From: Eisenbergiella porci
GTDB lineage: Bacteria > Bacillota > Clostridia > Lachnospirales > Lachnospiraceae
Direction of reading: 5' to 3'
NCBI RefSeq assembly: GCF_009696275.1
Contig: NZ_VUMI01000033.1
Location: 1-63,994, forward strand
Length of the DNA stretch: 63,994 nt
Numbering within the stretch: the first letter of the stretch is position 1; each line of letters starts with the position of its first letter. Of the stretch, positions 25,455 to 34,034 are shown piece after piece. The notes under the pieces are model-generated. The model made no database searches. It was not told where the DNA came from and saw only the letters and a program-made list of their open reading frames with translations. The position numbers and the translations under genes are program-made.

Positions 25455-27020
25455 TTATCTGGCGGAATCTGTTTTTTTATCTGTGGCCTTACCGGCTCTT
25501 TCATCCCAGTAGTGACAGCTGCGCCCGATAACAGAAGAGGTAAAAGGCGTTCCGTCTTTCTTTTTAAAATGGGCGGTGGCGCGGAACACACATTTTGCTC
25601 CCAGATAGAGAAGGGGAATGTTGGCAAAAACGATCAGGATGTTGCCCAGATCGGAGATGGCCCAGAGATTTCCCAGTTCAATTCCGGCAAGGGAGCAGGC
25701 GATACCGAAGGCCGTGATGAAAATGCCAACAATGCGGACGGTATAAATCACCTTTTTGCTGGAGCTGATCCGGTTGGCTGCGATTTCGCTGAAGGAGATC
25801 ATGCCCACCAGGCAGGTAAAGGCGAACAGACAGAAGCAGAAGGTGAGCAGGAAGGCCACTGCCGCGTTCATGGCCGCACCCGGGGTAAGCGCCTTTGCGG
25901 ATTCCAGGAATTTAGGCAGACGATCCATGGCAAACCAGGCCTCAGCGCTGTTGCCGGTCCAGACATGCGCCATGACAACGACGAAGCCGGTAAGGGTGCA
26001 GATAACCATGGTATCGAGAAACACGCCGATGGATTGGACACAGCCCTGTTCGCAGGGATGATCCGTATTGGCGGCGCCGGCGGCCATGGTGATGGTGCCC
26101 TGTCCGGCTTCATTGGACATCAGCCCTCTTTTCACGCCCTGTACCAGAACCGTGCCGAAAATACCGCCGAATACTGCCTGGGGCGTAAATGCGCCTCCGA
26201 ACACCGCGCCGAAGAAATAGGGGACGCTTCCCAGGTTCAGGAGAATGAGCAGGAAAACCACACCCACGTAGATCACAGCCATGACAGGAACCAGCCCGTC
26301 GGTGACCCTGGTGACCTTGCGGATGCCTCCGAAAGCGATATAGGCGGTAACGAGGATGAGAAGAACGGATACAATATAGTAAAAATAAGAAGCGCTGCCC
26401 ATGGAAGCGCCGGTAACGATTTCAGCCATCTGGCCGATGGAACTTACCACGTTAAAGCCCTGGGCGGGAAGGCAGCACATGGCGTAGATGATGTACATCA
26501 GCGACAGGGCGACGCCTGCCCAGAGCTTGTTCCCCAGCAGCACCTTTCCATAAAAGGGAAGGCCTCCTACGAACTCATCTTTTTTCTTTTCTTTGAAAAT
26601 CTGTGCCAGGACAGCTTCCGTATAAGCGGTTGCCATTCCGAAAAATGCGGATACCCACATCCAGAACAGCGCGCCCGGGCCTCCTGTTGCGATGGCGCCG
26701 GTAACGCCAAGAATATTGCCCGGGCCGACGCGCATGGCCGAGCTCAGGAAGAACGCCGCCAGGGAGGAAATGCCGATTTCATCGCTTTTTTTCTTTGCCA
26801 GGATGCGGATTCCCTTTCCAAAATGCGTCACCTGGATAAAACCTGTCCTGATGCTGAAATAGATGCCCGATCCGATGAGCAGCATTACCGCCAGTGAAAA
26901 ATTCCCCAGGATGGGAATGGAGGCATACCAGCTGAAATTGGTGGGAAAGTCCCAGAAAAAGTCGGAAACGGGTATGACGAAGTTGAAGATATTGTTGATT
27001 GCCGAAAAGAGATGTTCCAT
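25455..27020 (-). CDS. AGCS-family amino acid (alanine/glycine):sodium symporter
   Basis: A 521-residue protein with about 11 hydrophobic segments. Conserved AGCS signatures include MRVGPGNILGVTGAIATGGP and GLMSNEAGQGT near the substrate and Na+ sites. It imports alanine or glycine with sodium. The start at 27020 follows AAGGAGGGG; the longer frame to 27104 adds a polar tail not typical of the family. It is convergent with the XRE gene, 32 bases apart. Confidence 0.9.
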   Translation of the reverse strand: MEHLFSAINNIFNFVIPVSDFFWDFPTNFSWYASIPILGNFSLAVMLLIGSGIYFSIRTGFIQVTHFGKGIRILAKKKSDEIGISSLAAFFLSSAMRVGPGNILGVTGAIATGGPGALFWMWVSAFFGMATAYTEAVLAQIFKEKKKDEFVGGLPFYGKVLLGNKLWAGVALSLMYIIYAMCCLPAQGFNVVSSIGQMAEIVTGASMGSASYFYYIVSVLLILVTAYIAFGGIRKVTRVTDGLVPVMAVIYVGVVFLLILLNLGSVPYFFGAVFGGAFTPQAVFGGIFGTVLVQGVKRGLMSNEAGQGTITMAAGAANTDHPCEQGCVQSIGVFLDTMVICTLTGFVVVMAHVWTGNSAEAWFAMDRLPKFLESAKALTPGAAMNAAVAFLLTFCFCLFAFTCLVGMISFSEIAANRISSSKKVIYTVRIVGIFITAFGIACSLAGIELGNLWAISDLGNILIVFANIPLLYLGAKCVFRATAHFKKKDGTPFTSSVIGRSCHYWDERAGKATDKKTDSAR

Positions 27021-27216
27021 AGCGCCCCTCCTTATGTGTTTGGTGCCCCGCTGCCTGTATTGGCAGCCTTTTTTATTATTATACGAAAGGCAGAATGCAT
27101 TCACTACAGAAAAAACACTGATTATATTGTAAAAAGTGCTTCTTTTAACAACGTTATTGCCTGCTCACCGCCTGCGGGCAATAATATAAAAAAAGAACAT
27201 ATGTTTGATATTTCAG

Positions 27217-27245
27217 TTGCTGTTGCAGAGGGATACTGTTATAAT
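27217..27245 (+). promoter_or_regulatory. Promoter of the DNA polymerase gene
   Basis: TTGCTG (27217-27222), 17-base spacer, TATAAT (27240-27245). The start codon is at 27278. Confidence 0.7.
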
Positions 27246-27277
27246 GAAAGCAGCAAAAAGGAAAGAAGGATGATCGC

Positions 27278-29056
27278 ATGGAGTATATCCTGGTTCGTAC
27301 CCCGGAGGAAGGGGAACCTTTTCTGGAGCAGTTGAAAAAATCGCCTGTGCTGGCGGTGGATACGGAGACTACAGGGCTGGATGTGCACAGGGACAGGCTC
27401 AGACTCATACAGATAGGCGCTCCCGGTATGCCCGTGCTGCTGATAGACTGTTTTTCCTTTCTCGGCGGCGGGACGGAGGACAGGCGTGACAGGACGGCCG
27501 GGCCGGAAAAGGGAACCGCGTTCCTGCGGGAGGCGCTGGAGGGTGACAGTGTGAAAATTTTTCATAATACCAAGTTCGACCTGCAGTTTTTGAGAAAAGC
27601 AGGAGTGTGCGCGGCGCCGGTGTTCGATACCATGCTGGCGGCGGAGCTGCTGCGCCCCTGCGGCGGCCCGCGTAAGGTGAACCTGGCGGCTGTGTCGGAG
27701 CATTATCTGGGAGAGACGCTGGACAAGACAGAGCAGACCGGGGACTGGAGCGGTTCCCTGACCGCGTCCCAGCTTGAATATGCGGCGCTGGATTCCGGTG
27801 TTCTGCTGCGGCTGTGGGAATGCCTGGGAAAGCAGCTTCAGGATAACGGGCTGGAGAGGGTGGCACAGATTGAATTTGCATGTGCGCCGGCGCTGGCCTG
27901 GACGGAATATGATGGGATCTGTCTGGATCTGGAGCAGTGGGAGGTTTTGTGCGCGGATATCCAGGAGCAGTATGAGAAGTCGCTTAAGGCGTTATATGCC
28001 TTCAGCGGGGAACCGACCTTCCAGCTGACCTTGTGGGGAACGCAGGAAGCCGTGGATGTAAATTTTGACAGCAATGTCTATGTGCTCAGGCTGCTGCGGG
28101 ATAACGGCATCCATGTGCCGAACACCTCCCGCTACAGCCTGGCGCCCTATCATAATCATCCTCTGGTAAAAGCGCTCACCGATTACCGGAGATATTCCAA
28201 GCTGCTTTCCGGCTTCCTGCATCCTCTTCCTGCGCAGATACATCCGGTTACGGGCCGGCTGCACCCTAAATATGGGCAGATCGGCGCATACAGCGGCAGA
28301 ATGTGCTGCTGGGGGCCGAATATCCAGCAGATTCCCAGGGAAGCCCGTTTCCGCAGCTGTTTTATCGCCCCGGAGGGCAGAAAGCTGGTGCTGGCGGATT
28401 ATTCCCAGATTGAACTCCGGGTGGCGGCGCAGATTTCGGGGGATGTGAGGATGAAGGGAGCATATGCCCGCGGGGAGGATCTGCACAGGCTGACCGCCTC
28501 CCTCATATCGGATATTCCGGCAGAACAGGTGACGTCCGCCCAGAGACAGGCGGCCAAGGCTGTGAATTTCGGCCTGATATTCGGAATGGGGGCGGCGGGG
28601 CTGCAGCAGTATGCAGCCCAGTCCTACGGCGTGGATATGACGCTGGAGGAGGCTAAGAAATTCCGGGACAGTTTTTTTAACGCTTATGCGGGAATCAGCT
28701 GGTGGCATCATGACCTGAAGGTGGGAACCTTCTGGGAGGGCAGGACGCTTACCGGAAGGAAATTCCTGTTTTCCCCAAGATCCGGCGTGGCCGACATGGC
28801 CAATACCCCCGTACAGGGTACGGCGGCCGATATCCTGAAAAGGGCTTTGGGCCTGCTGTTTGAGGAAATTGTGGGCAGGGACTGGAAGATCGTGGGGATT
28901 GTCCATGATGAAATCCTGATGGAGGTGCCGGAAACGGAAGCATTGGAGGCGGCGGCGCGTCTGAAGACGGTGATGGAAAGGGCGGGGAAGGACATCCTCA
29001 GGTCGGTGCCCTGTGTGGCGGAGGCCAAGACGGCGGACAGCTGGGCGGCGAAGTAG
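27278..29056 (+). CDS. Stand-alone family A DNA polymerase with 3'-5' exonuclease, no 5' nuclease
   Basis: A 592-residue protein. The DEDDy exonuclease is at the N-terminus: Exo I AVDTETTGLD (Asp28, Glu30), Exo II HNTKFDLQFL, Exo III YAALD. The polymerase domain follows, with motif A LADYSQIELRVAA, motif B RQAAKAVNFGLIFGMG and motif C GIVHDEILM, all key residues present. The 5' nuclease domain of a housekeeping Pol I is missing and the exonuclease-to-palm spacing is short. Such truncated polymerases are found in phages, plasmids and some Firmicutes beside a full PolA. It has its own promoter and its neighbours are unrelated, so a repair or mobile-origin role is possible. Confidence 0.87.
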   Translation: MEYILVRTPEEGEPFLEQLKKSPVLAVDTETTGLDVHRDRLRLIQIGAPGMPVLLIDCFSFLGGGTEDRRDRTAGPEKGTAFLREALEGDSVKIFHNTKFDLQFLRKAGVCAAPVFDTMLAAELLRPCGGPRKVNLAAVSEHYLGETLDKTEQTGDWSGSLTASQLEYAALDSGVLLRLWECLGKQLQDNGLERVAQIEFACAPALAWTEYDGICLDLEQWEVLCADIQEQYEKSLKALYAFSGEPTFQLTLWGTQEAVDVNFDSNVYVLRLLRDNGIHVPNTSRYSLAPYHNHPLVKALTDYRRYSKLLSGFLHPLPAQIHPVTGRLHPKYGQIGAYSGRMCCWGPNIQQIPREARFRSCFIAPEGRKLVLADYSQIELRVAAQISGDVRMKGAYARGEDLHRLTASLISDIPAEQVTSAQRQAAKAVNFGLIFGMGAAGLQQYAAQSYGVDMTLEEAKKFRDSFFNAYAGISWWHHDLKVGTFWEGRTLTGRKFLFSPRSGVADMANTPVQGTAADILKRALGLLFEEIVGRDWKIVGIVHDEILMEVPETEALEAAARLKTVMERAGKDILRSVPCVAEAKTADSWAAK

Positions 29057-29169
29057 AGCACGGAATTTATTTGCTGTTCATATTTACCGTTTCTTTTATT
29101 TATAAAGGATGTTAATATAGAAAAGAGCGACTGTTGAATATTGCATCGGGGAAAGAGGCCCAAACCGCC

Positions 29170-30081
29170 ATGAGTGAGTTGACACAGTACAAGGAACGGC
29201 TGCATGTAGCGCTGACCGCCGCAAAAATCTGTATTTTTGAGGTGGATATACAGAAGCAGCTGTATACTTATTTTGAAAATGCGGAAGTCATCTTTGGTGT
29301 TTCCGGAGAATCCATTTTGAAGGATGTCCAGCCCTACAGCAGACTGGATCCGGAGGCATACAGGCTGGCCGTAAGCAGGTATTTTTCACATCCGGAGGAT
29401 GAGGCTGTGATTGAGAATGCCTTTTCAGATGTTCTGGCGGGGAAATCCACTGCCTATGAAGCCCGTATGAAGGCAGGGAATTCCGGCTATATATGGTGCA
29501 GGATTTTTGTAACCCCTGTCATGGAGAGTGGAGTACCGGCAAGAATGGTGGGGGTGATCACGGATATATCCGATATGAAGGAGCAGACGGACTGCCTGCG
29601 CCAGGCGGTAAAGCTTGATGCGTTTACAGGCCTTTATAATAAAGAACACACAATAAAACTGATTACTGAAAATCTGCGCAGGGAAAGCCACATGAGGCAT
29701 GCCCTGATAATACTGGATATTGATAATTTTAAGAACTTTAATGATACCTTCGGCCATTTCGAAGGCGATAAGGTGATTAAAGCAGTTGCGGAGAAAATAC
29801 GGAATACTTTCAGGAAAACGGATATTGCAGGCAGGTTCGGCGGGGATGAGTTTATTATCCTGGCCAGGGACATTGATAATGAACGGTGGCTGTGGGGCAA
29901 GCTGTCCGGCCTGACGCGTATTGAGACAGACGGCATTGCCTGCACGAACAGCATCGGTGTGTCGATCTGGCCCCGCGATGCGGCGGACTTTGGTGAATTA
30001 TTCAAAAAAGCTGATACCGCCCTCTATCATGCAAAGGCGGAGAAAGAGAAGTTTCTATTCTGTACGGCCCAGGATGGCTGA
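29170..30081 (+). CDS. PAS-GGDEF diguanylate cyclase
   Basis: A 303-residue cytoplasmic protein with a PAS sensor (about 8-130, ending MVGVITDISDMKEQ) and a GGDEF domain (about 140-300) with the intact active motif GRFGGDEF. RKTD lies five residues before GGDEF, the RxxD inhibitory site, so it should make c-di-GMP with feedback inhibition. No transmembrane segment is seen. A TTG start at 29134 would add 12 residues. 53 bases later the transglutaminase-like gene follows in the same direction. Confidence 0.85.
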   Translation: MSELTQYKERLHVALTAAKICIFEVDIQKQLYTYFENAEVIFGVSGESILKDVQPYSRLDPEAYRLAVSRYFSHPEDEAVIENAFSDVLAGKSTAYEARMKAGNSGYIWCRIFVTPVMESGVPARMVGVITDISDMKEQTDCLRQAVKLDAFTGLYNKEHTIKLITENLRRESHMRHALIILDIDNFKNFNDTFGHFEGDKVIKAVAEKIRNTFRKTDIAGRFGGDEFIILARDIDNERWLWGKLSGLTRIETDGIACTNSIGVSIWPRDAADFGELFKKADTALYHAKAEKEKFLFCTAQDG

Positions 30082-30134
30082 GCCTGCCGGCTCTTTGCAG
30101 CAGGACGTAAGATAAAACAAAACCGGAGTACAAT

Positions 30135-31142
30135 ATGGAACCCTACTATTATATGCAGATGGACAAACAACAGCAGGCTGCTTACCGTGACATAAAAGCG
30201 GGCCTTCAGGCCCTTGCGCCCTCATTCCTGGTTACAAGGCTTGAAAACCGGGTACTGGAGGATATCTTTTTCCAGCTGCGTCTGGACTGCCCTGAGATTT
30301 TTTATGCCGTGGGCTTTCAATACCGTTTTTATCCGGATTCCACCAAAGTGGAGCTGGTTCCCGAGTATCTGTTTGAGAAGGCGAAGATCCGGGAACACCA
30401 GAAGGCAATGGAAGCAAGGATCGCCAAGCTGATCCGCCCGGCACAGGCGCTTACAGAGTGGGAAAAGGAGCTTTATATCCATGATTTTATCTGCCAGGGC
30501 GTTCGCTATGATAAACTGAAAAAGCCCTATTCCCATGAAATCATCGGCCCGCTGGGACAAGGCGTGGGCGTATGCGAGGGAATTGCCAAAACGGTAAAAA
30601 TATTGTGCGACGCCCTTGGAATCTGGTGCATGATCGCCATTTCCGAGGCCAATCCGGAGAAAAACATTAAGTACAGACATGCCTGGAATATCATCAGGGC
30701 GGAAGGAAAGTACTGTCACCTGGATGCCACCTTTGACAATTCCCTGGGTACTGGGGACAATATCCGGTATGATTATTTTAACCTTTCAGACAGCGCCTTT
30801 TTCCGGGATCATGAGCCGGTTCTTTACAAAGCGCCTCCCTGCAGCGAAGGTAACCTGTTTTATTACCTGGTAAAAAAGCAGTCCTTCACCAAAATGGAGG
30901 ATGTGGAAAAAAGAGCGCTGCAGGCAATCAAAAAAAAGAAAAACCTGACCTTCCACTGGCGCGGCGGATATCTGACAAGGGAAAAGCTGACTGAGCTGCT
31001 GCAGCTTCTGGAAGGAACGGCGCGCGGCCGGGGAAAATATGCGCAAGTCAGCCTGAACTGGCCGCAGGCCGTTCTGTCCGTCAGGTTTTTGGACGAACTT
31101 CCGGAAAATGAACTGGTGCTTGAAGAAGTAAAGGACACCTGA
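30135..31142 (+). CDS. Transglutaminase-like cysteine protease-fold protein
   Basis: A 335-residue protein without a signal peptide. The core has the Cys-His-Asp triad in order: GVCEGIAKT, RHAWNII and LDATFDN. The family includes peptidases and cross-linking enzymes, with function usually unknown in bacteria. It lies 53 bases after the GGDEF gene and may be co-transcribed. The C-terminal 80 residues are basic and probably helical. Its 3' end meets a convergent SDR remnant. Confidence 0.8.
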   Translation: MEPYYYMQMDKQQQAAYRDIKAGLQALAPSFLVTRLENRVLEDIFFQLRLDCPEIFYAVGFQYRFYPDSTKVELVPEYLFEKAKIREHQKAMEARIAKLIRPAQALTEWEKELYIHDFICQGVRYDKLKKPYSHEIIGPLGQGVGVCEGIAKTVKILCDALGIWCMIAISEANPEKNIKYRHAWNIIRAEGKYCHLDATFDNSLGTGDNIRYDYFNLSDSAFFRDHEPVLYKAPPCSEGNLFYYLVKKQSFTKMEDVEKRALQAIKKKKNLTFHWRGGYLTREKLTELLQLLEGTARGRGKYAQVSLNWPQAVLSVRFLDELPENELVLEEVKDT

Positions 31143-31506
31143 GTAATTCTATCCCGCTCTTTGCCGCGGTGTAGCTTTCCGTATTCGGCTGGCTCATGCG
31201 ATCTCCTGAGGATGAAATATCGCCCACCTTAAGCGCGTAGTTGAATTCCTGCCAGGTACAGCTGTCAATTCCCTTCATTAATGGCAGCGCGTTGTTAATC
31301 AGATAGTCTATATGGCCATAGTCGGCAATTACCTGCGCCGCAAAGCGCTCCAGTGTTTTCTCGTCAGCCAGGTCACCGGTATAATAGACGCCGGGCTGCT
31401 TGTCAATCACACATACCTTCGCACCGTTTTTCTCAAATTCCCCGGCAATGGTCCTGCCGATCCCCTGCGCGCCGCCGTTTACCACAGCAATTTTTCCCTC
31501 AAACAT
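31141..31506 (-). pseudogene. Short-chain dehydrogenase (SDR) remnant
   Basis: The reading frame starts as a normal SDR with good RBS (AAGGGGAAA): VVNGGAQGIGRTIAG (TGxxxGIG-type NAD motif), then DYLINNA. At KVG it jumps directly to DISSSGDRMSQPNTESYTAAKSG, so about 25 residues normally before the catalytic Ser are missing, and after the YxxxK motif the protein ends within 25 residues. The remaining 100 or more residues of an SDR are absent. The open frame runs on into the transglutaminase gene (nominal stop 31081). A deletion-scarred pseudogene is the simplest reading. Confidence 0.75.
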
Positions 31507-31671
31507 ATATTTTCCCCTTTCTTCTTTCCATACGTCCTGATTTATGGTGATACAATATCTTTATGATACCATTTTACGCAAAAGTATGCCAGGGAGCCGG
31601 AGTCATAAACGGCGCCGCTGTGTGGAAAGCGGAAAACCCGGATAAGCAGGGCGGAGAAGGAAAAATAAAAC

Positions 31672-31694
31672 GTAACTGTGAGACGCACAGTTAC
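31672..31694. repeat. GTAACTGT palindrome copy, short form
   Basis: GTAACTGTG-AGACG-CACAGTTAC, 9-bp perfect arms, 31 bases ahead of the DEAD-box gene. Member of the dispersed family. Confidence 0.65.
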
Positions 31695-31724
31695 AATAAA
31701 AAATGATAAAAAGGAAACCAATGC

Positions 31725-32444
31725 ATGAGTACAGAAAATAAAAACACGACCGCGTCCCATGGCTTCGCCCAATACGGACTATCCCTGCCAATCCTGGAGG
31801 CCCTGGATATGCTTGGCTATCACCATCCCACCGCAATCCAGCAGGAGGTTATCCCCCTTGTCCTGGCGGGTAAGAATGTGGTGGCGCGTTCCCAGACGGG
31901 AACCGGAAAAACAGCAGCCTTTGCAGTTCCCCTCTGCGAAATGGCCGTATGGGAAGAAAATTCTCCCCGCGCGCTTGTGCTCGAGCCGAGCCGTGAGCTG
32001 GCGGTGCAGGTGAGCCGGGAGCTGTTTCAAATCGGAAGGAAGAAGCGGCTGAAGGTACCGGCCGTATTCGGCGGGTTTCCCATAGATAAACAGATGCAGA
32101 CCCTGAAACAGAAATCCCATATCGTTGTGGGAACGCCGGGCCGTGTCATGGATCTTGTCCGCCGCGGCAGCCTGCAGCTGTCCGGCATCACCCATCTGGT
32201 CATTGATGAAGCGGATCTTATGCTGGACATGGGCTTTTTGGAAGAGGTGGGAGAGATCATTTCCCTGCTGCCGGAAAACAGGAAAATCCTGCTTTTTTCA
32301 GCAACTCTGGAAAAACAGGTGCAGACCCTGATCGACAATTATGCAGCCGACGCTGTTTTTGTGGCGCAGGATCAGGAGGATGGCCCGCCGCCTTCCATCG
32401 GACAGGCGGTTTATGAGGTCACCGTAAAGCTGGAAATCAGGTAA
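31725..32444 (+). CDS. DEAD-box RNA helicase reduced to the N-terminal RecA domain
   Basis: 239 residues with Q motif (YHHPTAIQQE), Walker A SQTGTGKT, EPSRELA, GTPGRVMDL, DEAD in VIDEADLMLDMGF, and SAT. It then ends at VYEVTVKLEIR, where full DEAD-box proteins start the second RecA domain. The second domain is needed for ATPase and unwinding, so this protein should not be an active helicase. The stop is followed by a convergent unrelated gene within 6 bases, so no lost frame exists downstream. It may be a truncated gene or an RNA-binding fragment. Confidence 0.8.
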   Translation: MSTENKNTTASHGFAQYGLSLPILEALDMLGYHHPTAIQQEVIPLVLAGKNVVARSQTGTGKTAAFAVPLCEMAVWEENSPRALVLEPSRELAVQVSRELFQIGRKKRLKVPAVFGGFPIDKQMQTLKQKSHIVVGTPGRVMDLVRRGSLQLSGITHLVIDEADLMLDMGFLEEVGEIISLLPENRKILLFSATLEKQVQTLIDNYAADAVFVAQDQEDGPPPSIGQAVYEVTVKLEIR

Positions 32445-32450
32445 AAGGGG

Positions 32451-33581
32451 CTAATCCACATCCAGGGGGTTACAGTACTGTACCTCTGCGGGGATGGCGT
32501 ATATTTTAATGCTGCCATCCTGCATTTTGCCGAACCAGATGGCGCCGGTGCCGAGCATGACGCCGTCCTGGTTCCAGAAAAGATCCTCGGTTTCCGAGCC
32601 TTCCACATCATAGATGACCTGCAGGTTCAGGATATCATTGTAGCTGGCAAGAAATTCCTCAGGAGATGAAATCAGGAGCTGTTCACCGTTTCTGATCAGG
32701 TTCAGCGGATAATTGATTTTTTGTGAAAGGGCTTTTCTGTTATCATTCAGAACGTCATTTTTTACAAGAAAGGCGAAGCTTTCGATTTCTCCTCTGGTCC
32801 AGCCGCCGCTGCCGAAATTACAGTAAACCGGCTCTTCCAGGATGGCGAGGATATTTTCAATGGTATATTCTCCGGGACGGGAGGCATCCAGGCTGTTGCC
32901 GATGGAAACGGACAGACCCTCTGCGAACAGGAATTCACTGCCCTGATTCAGGTAAATGCGCGTCATGCTGAAGGGCACCGCACCTCCCTCTCCGGCGCCG
33001 GTAATGTACTGCTCGCTTGTGATGACATCCTTTTGCCCGTCGCCGTTCACATCGCGGAAGGCGATGAAATTAACTTCGGAAGCAAACAGCCAGTAATCAT
33101 AGGCGTCCGGGAAGGTGTATACGGCATCGCCGTCCGAGATAAGGGAATATTCCACACGGGTACGCCCGTTTTCCGTGATTTCGCAGGTGGTGAACTGCAC
33201 ATTTTCGTAATCGCCCAGGCTGACGCCGGAGAAGGTCTGGGACTCTATGACTTTAGCGTCTGCGCCGCCCTTCTGGCCTTCCAAAGAGGCTTCGGTGCCG
33301 TCGGAGGATGATGAGGCGGCCGGAGATGTTCCGGCGGAACTGATATTATCGGAAGAAGCGCCAGTTCCGGAAGGGCTTTTGCCGTCTGCCATATTTCCGG
33401 CATCTGCGGCAGCAGTATTGACGGCGGCCGGATTTTCGGTCTGTCCCTGGGAAGCGGGCGTGCTTTCCTGTACGCCCGAGGCATTATTTTTGCCGTTTGT
33501 TGCGCATCCTGTGAGGACAGAGGCTGTCAGAATGCAAAGGGCCGCTGTGAGCAGGATGTTAGTCATTTGTTTTTTTATCAT
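32451..33581 (-). CDS. Lipoprotein with low-complexity linker and VCBS-like motif
   Basis: A 376-residue protein. The lipobox is VLTGC (Cys26), followed by a Ser/Ala/Gly/Thr-rich linker (about 30-105) and a globular part. DVNGDGQKDVI (about 192-202) matches the calcium-binding pattern of VCBS/FG-GAP and EF-hand-like repeats. The C-terminal 150 residues are of unknown fold. Possible surface sensor or binding protein. It stands alone; a hairpin lies upstream at 33666-33701. Confidence 0.65.
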   Translation of the reverse strand: MIKKQMTNILLTAALCILTASVLTGCATNGKNNASGVQESTPASQGQTENPAAVNTAAADAGNMADGKSPSGTGASSDNISSAGTSPAASSSSDGTEASLEGQKGGADAKVIESQTFSGVSLGDYENVQFTTCEITENGRTRVEYSLISDGDAVYTFPDAYDYWLFASEVNFIAFRDVNGDGQKDVITSEQYITGAGEGGAVPFSMTRIYLNQGSEFLFAEGLSVSIGNSLDASRPGEYTIENILAILEEPVYCNFGSGGWTRGEIESFAFLVKNDVLNDNRKALSQKINYPLNLIRNGEQLLISSPEEFLASYNDILNLQVIYDVEGSETEDLFWNQDGVMLGTGAIWFGKMQDGSIKIYAIPAEVQYCNPLDVD

Positions 33582-33665
33582 AAGGTGTTGTCTCCTTTCG
33601 TGGGCAGGACGTATTCCTGAAAAAGAAATTTAACAGGAAAAGATGTTTATAGTTGAATATAGCAT

Positions 33666-33701
33666 ATACGGGAGGGATAGTCTACCCGCCCGTATTTTTT
33701 T
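33666..33701 (+). terminator. Hairpin with T-run in the lipoprotein-ADH gap
   Basis: ATACGGG / CCCGTAT stem followed by seven T on the plus strand. It lies between two divergent genes, so it terminates no obvious annotated transcript. It may belong to read-through from the left. Confidence 0.55.
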
Positions 33702-33786
33702 GTTGGGGACGATTTGTGAAATATGCCGGGGGAAGCTGTGAATAAAAATGCTTTATAATATAAAATGAATATGATGGGGCGTTTTA

Positions 33787-33815
33787 TTGACTTTTTTTTA
33801 ACAAGAATGTATAAT
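33787..33815 (+). promoter_or_regulatory. Promoter of the alcohol dehydrogenase gene
   Basis: TTGACT (33787-33792), 17-base spacer, perfect TATAAT (33810-33815). It leaves an untranslated leader of about 210 bases before the ATG at 34035, in which I see no known riboswitch. Confidence 0.75.
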
Positions 33816-34034
33816 CTATGATAACAGTTCAGGTCGGCGGGAATATTGGTGCAAAGCAGGTGTTAAGCTGGCTTATAAGACTTTTTTTGCGCCAACATTT
33901 ACATCGGATGGACTTCCGGTGCTTCTTGCATGGAAGAGCCATTCAAAAAGACGGCCGTCCGGAACAGTTAACATCTATTTATTATCAGCGCAACTGTTAT
34001 GGTATTGGGGTTCAAAGAAAGGAAAGGTATTTTT

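Noticed and set aside
25356-26897. 513-residue plus-strand ORF
   Set aside because: Antisense of the AGCS symporter gene, whose membrane-protein motifs and ribosome site are clear.
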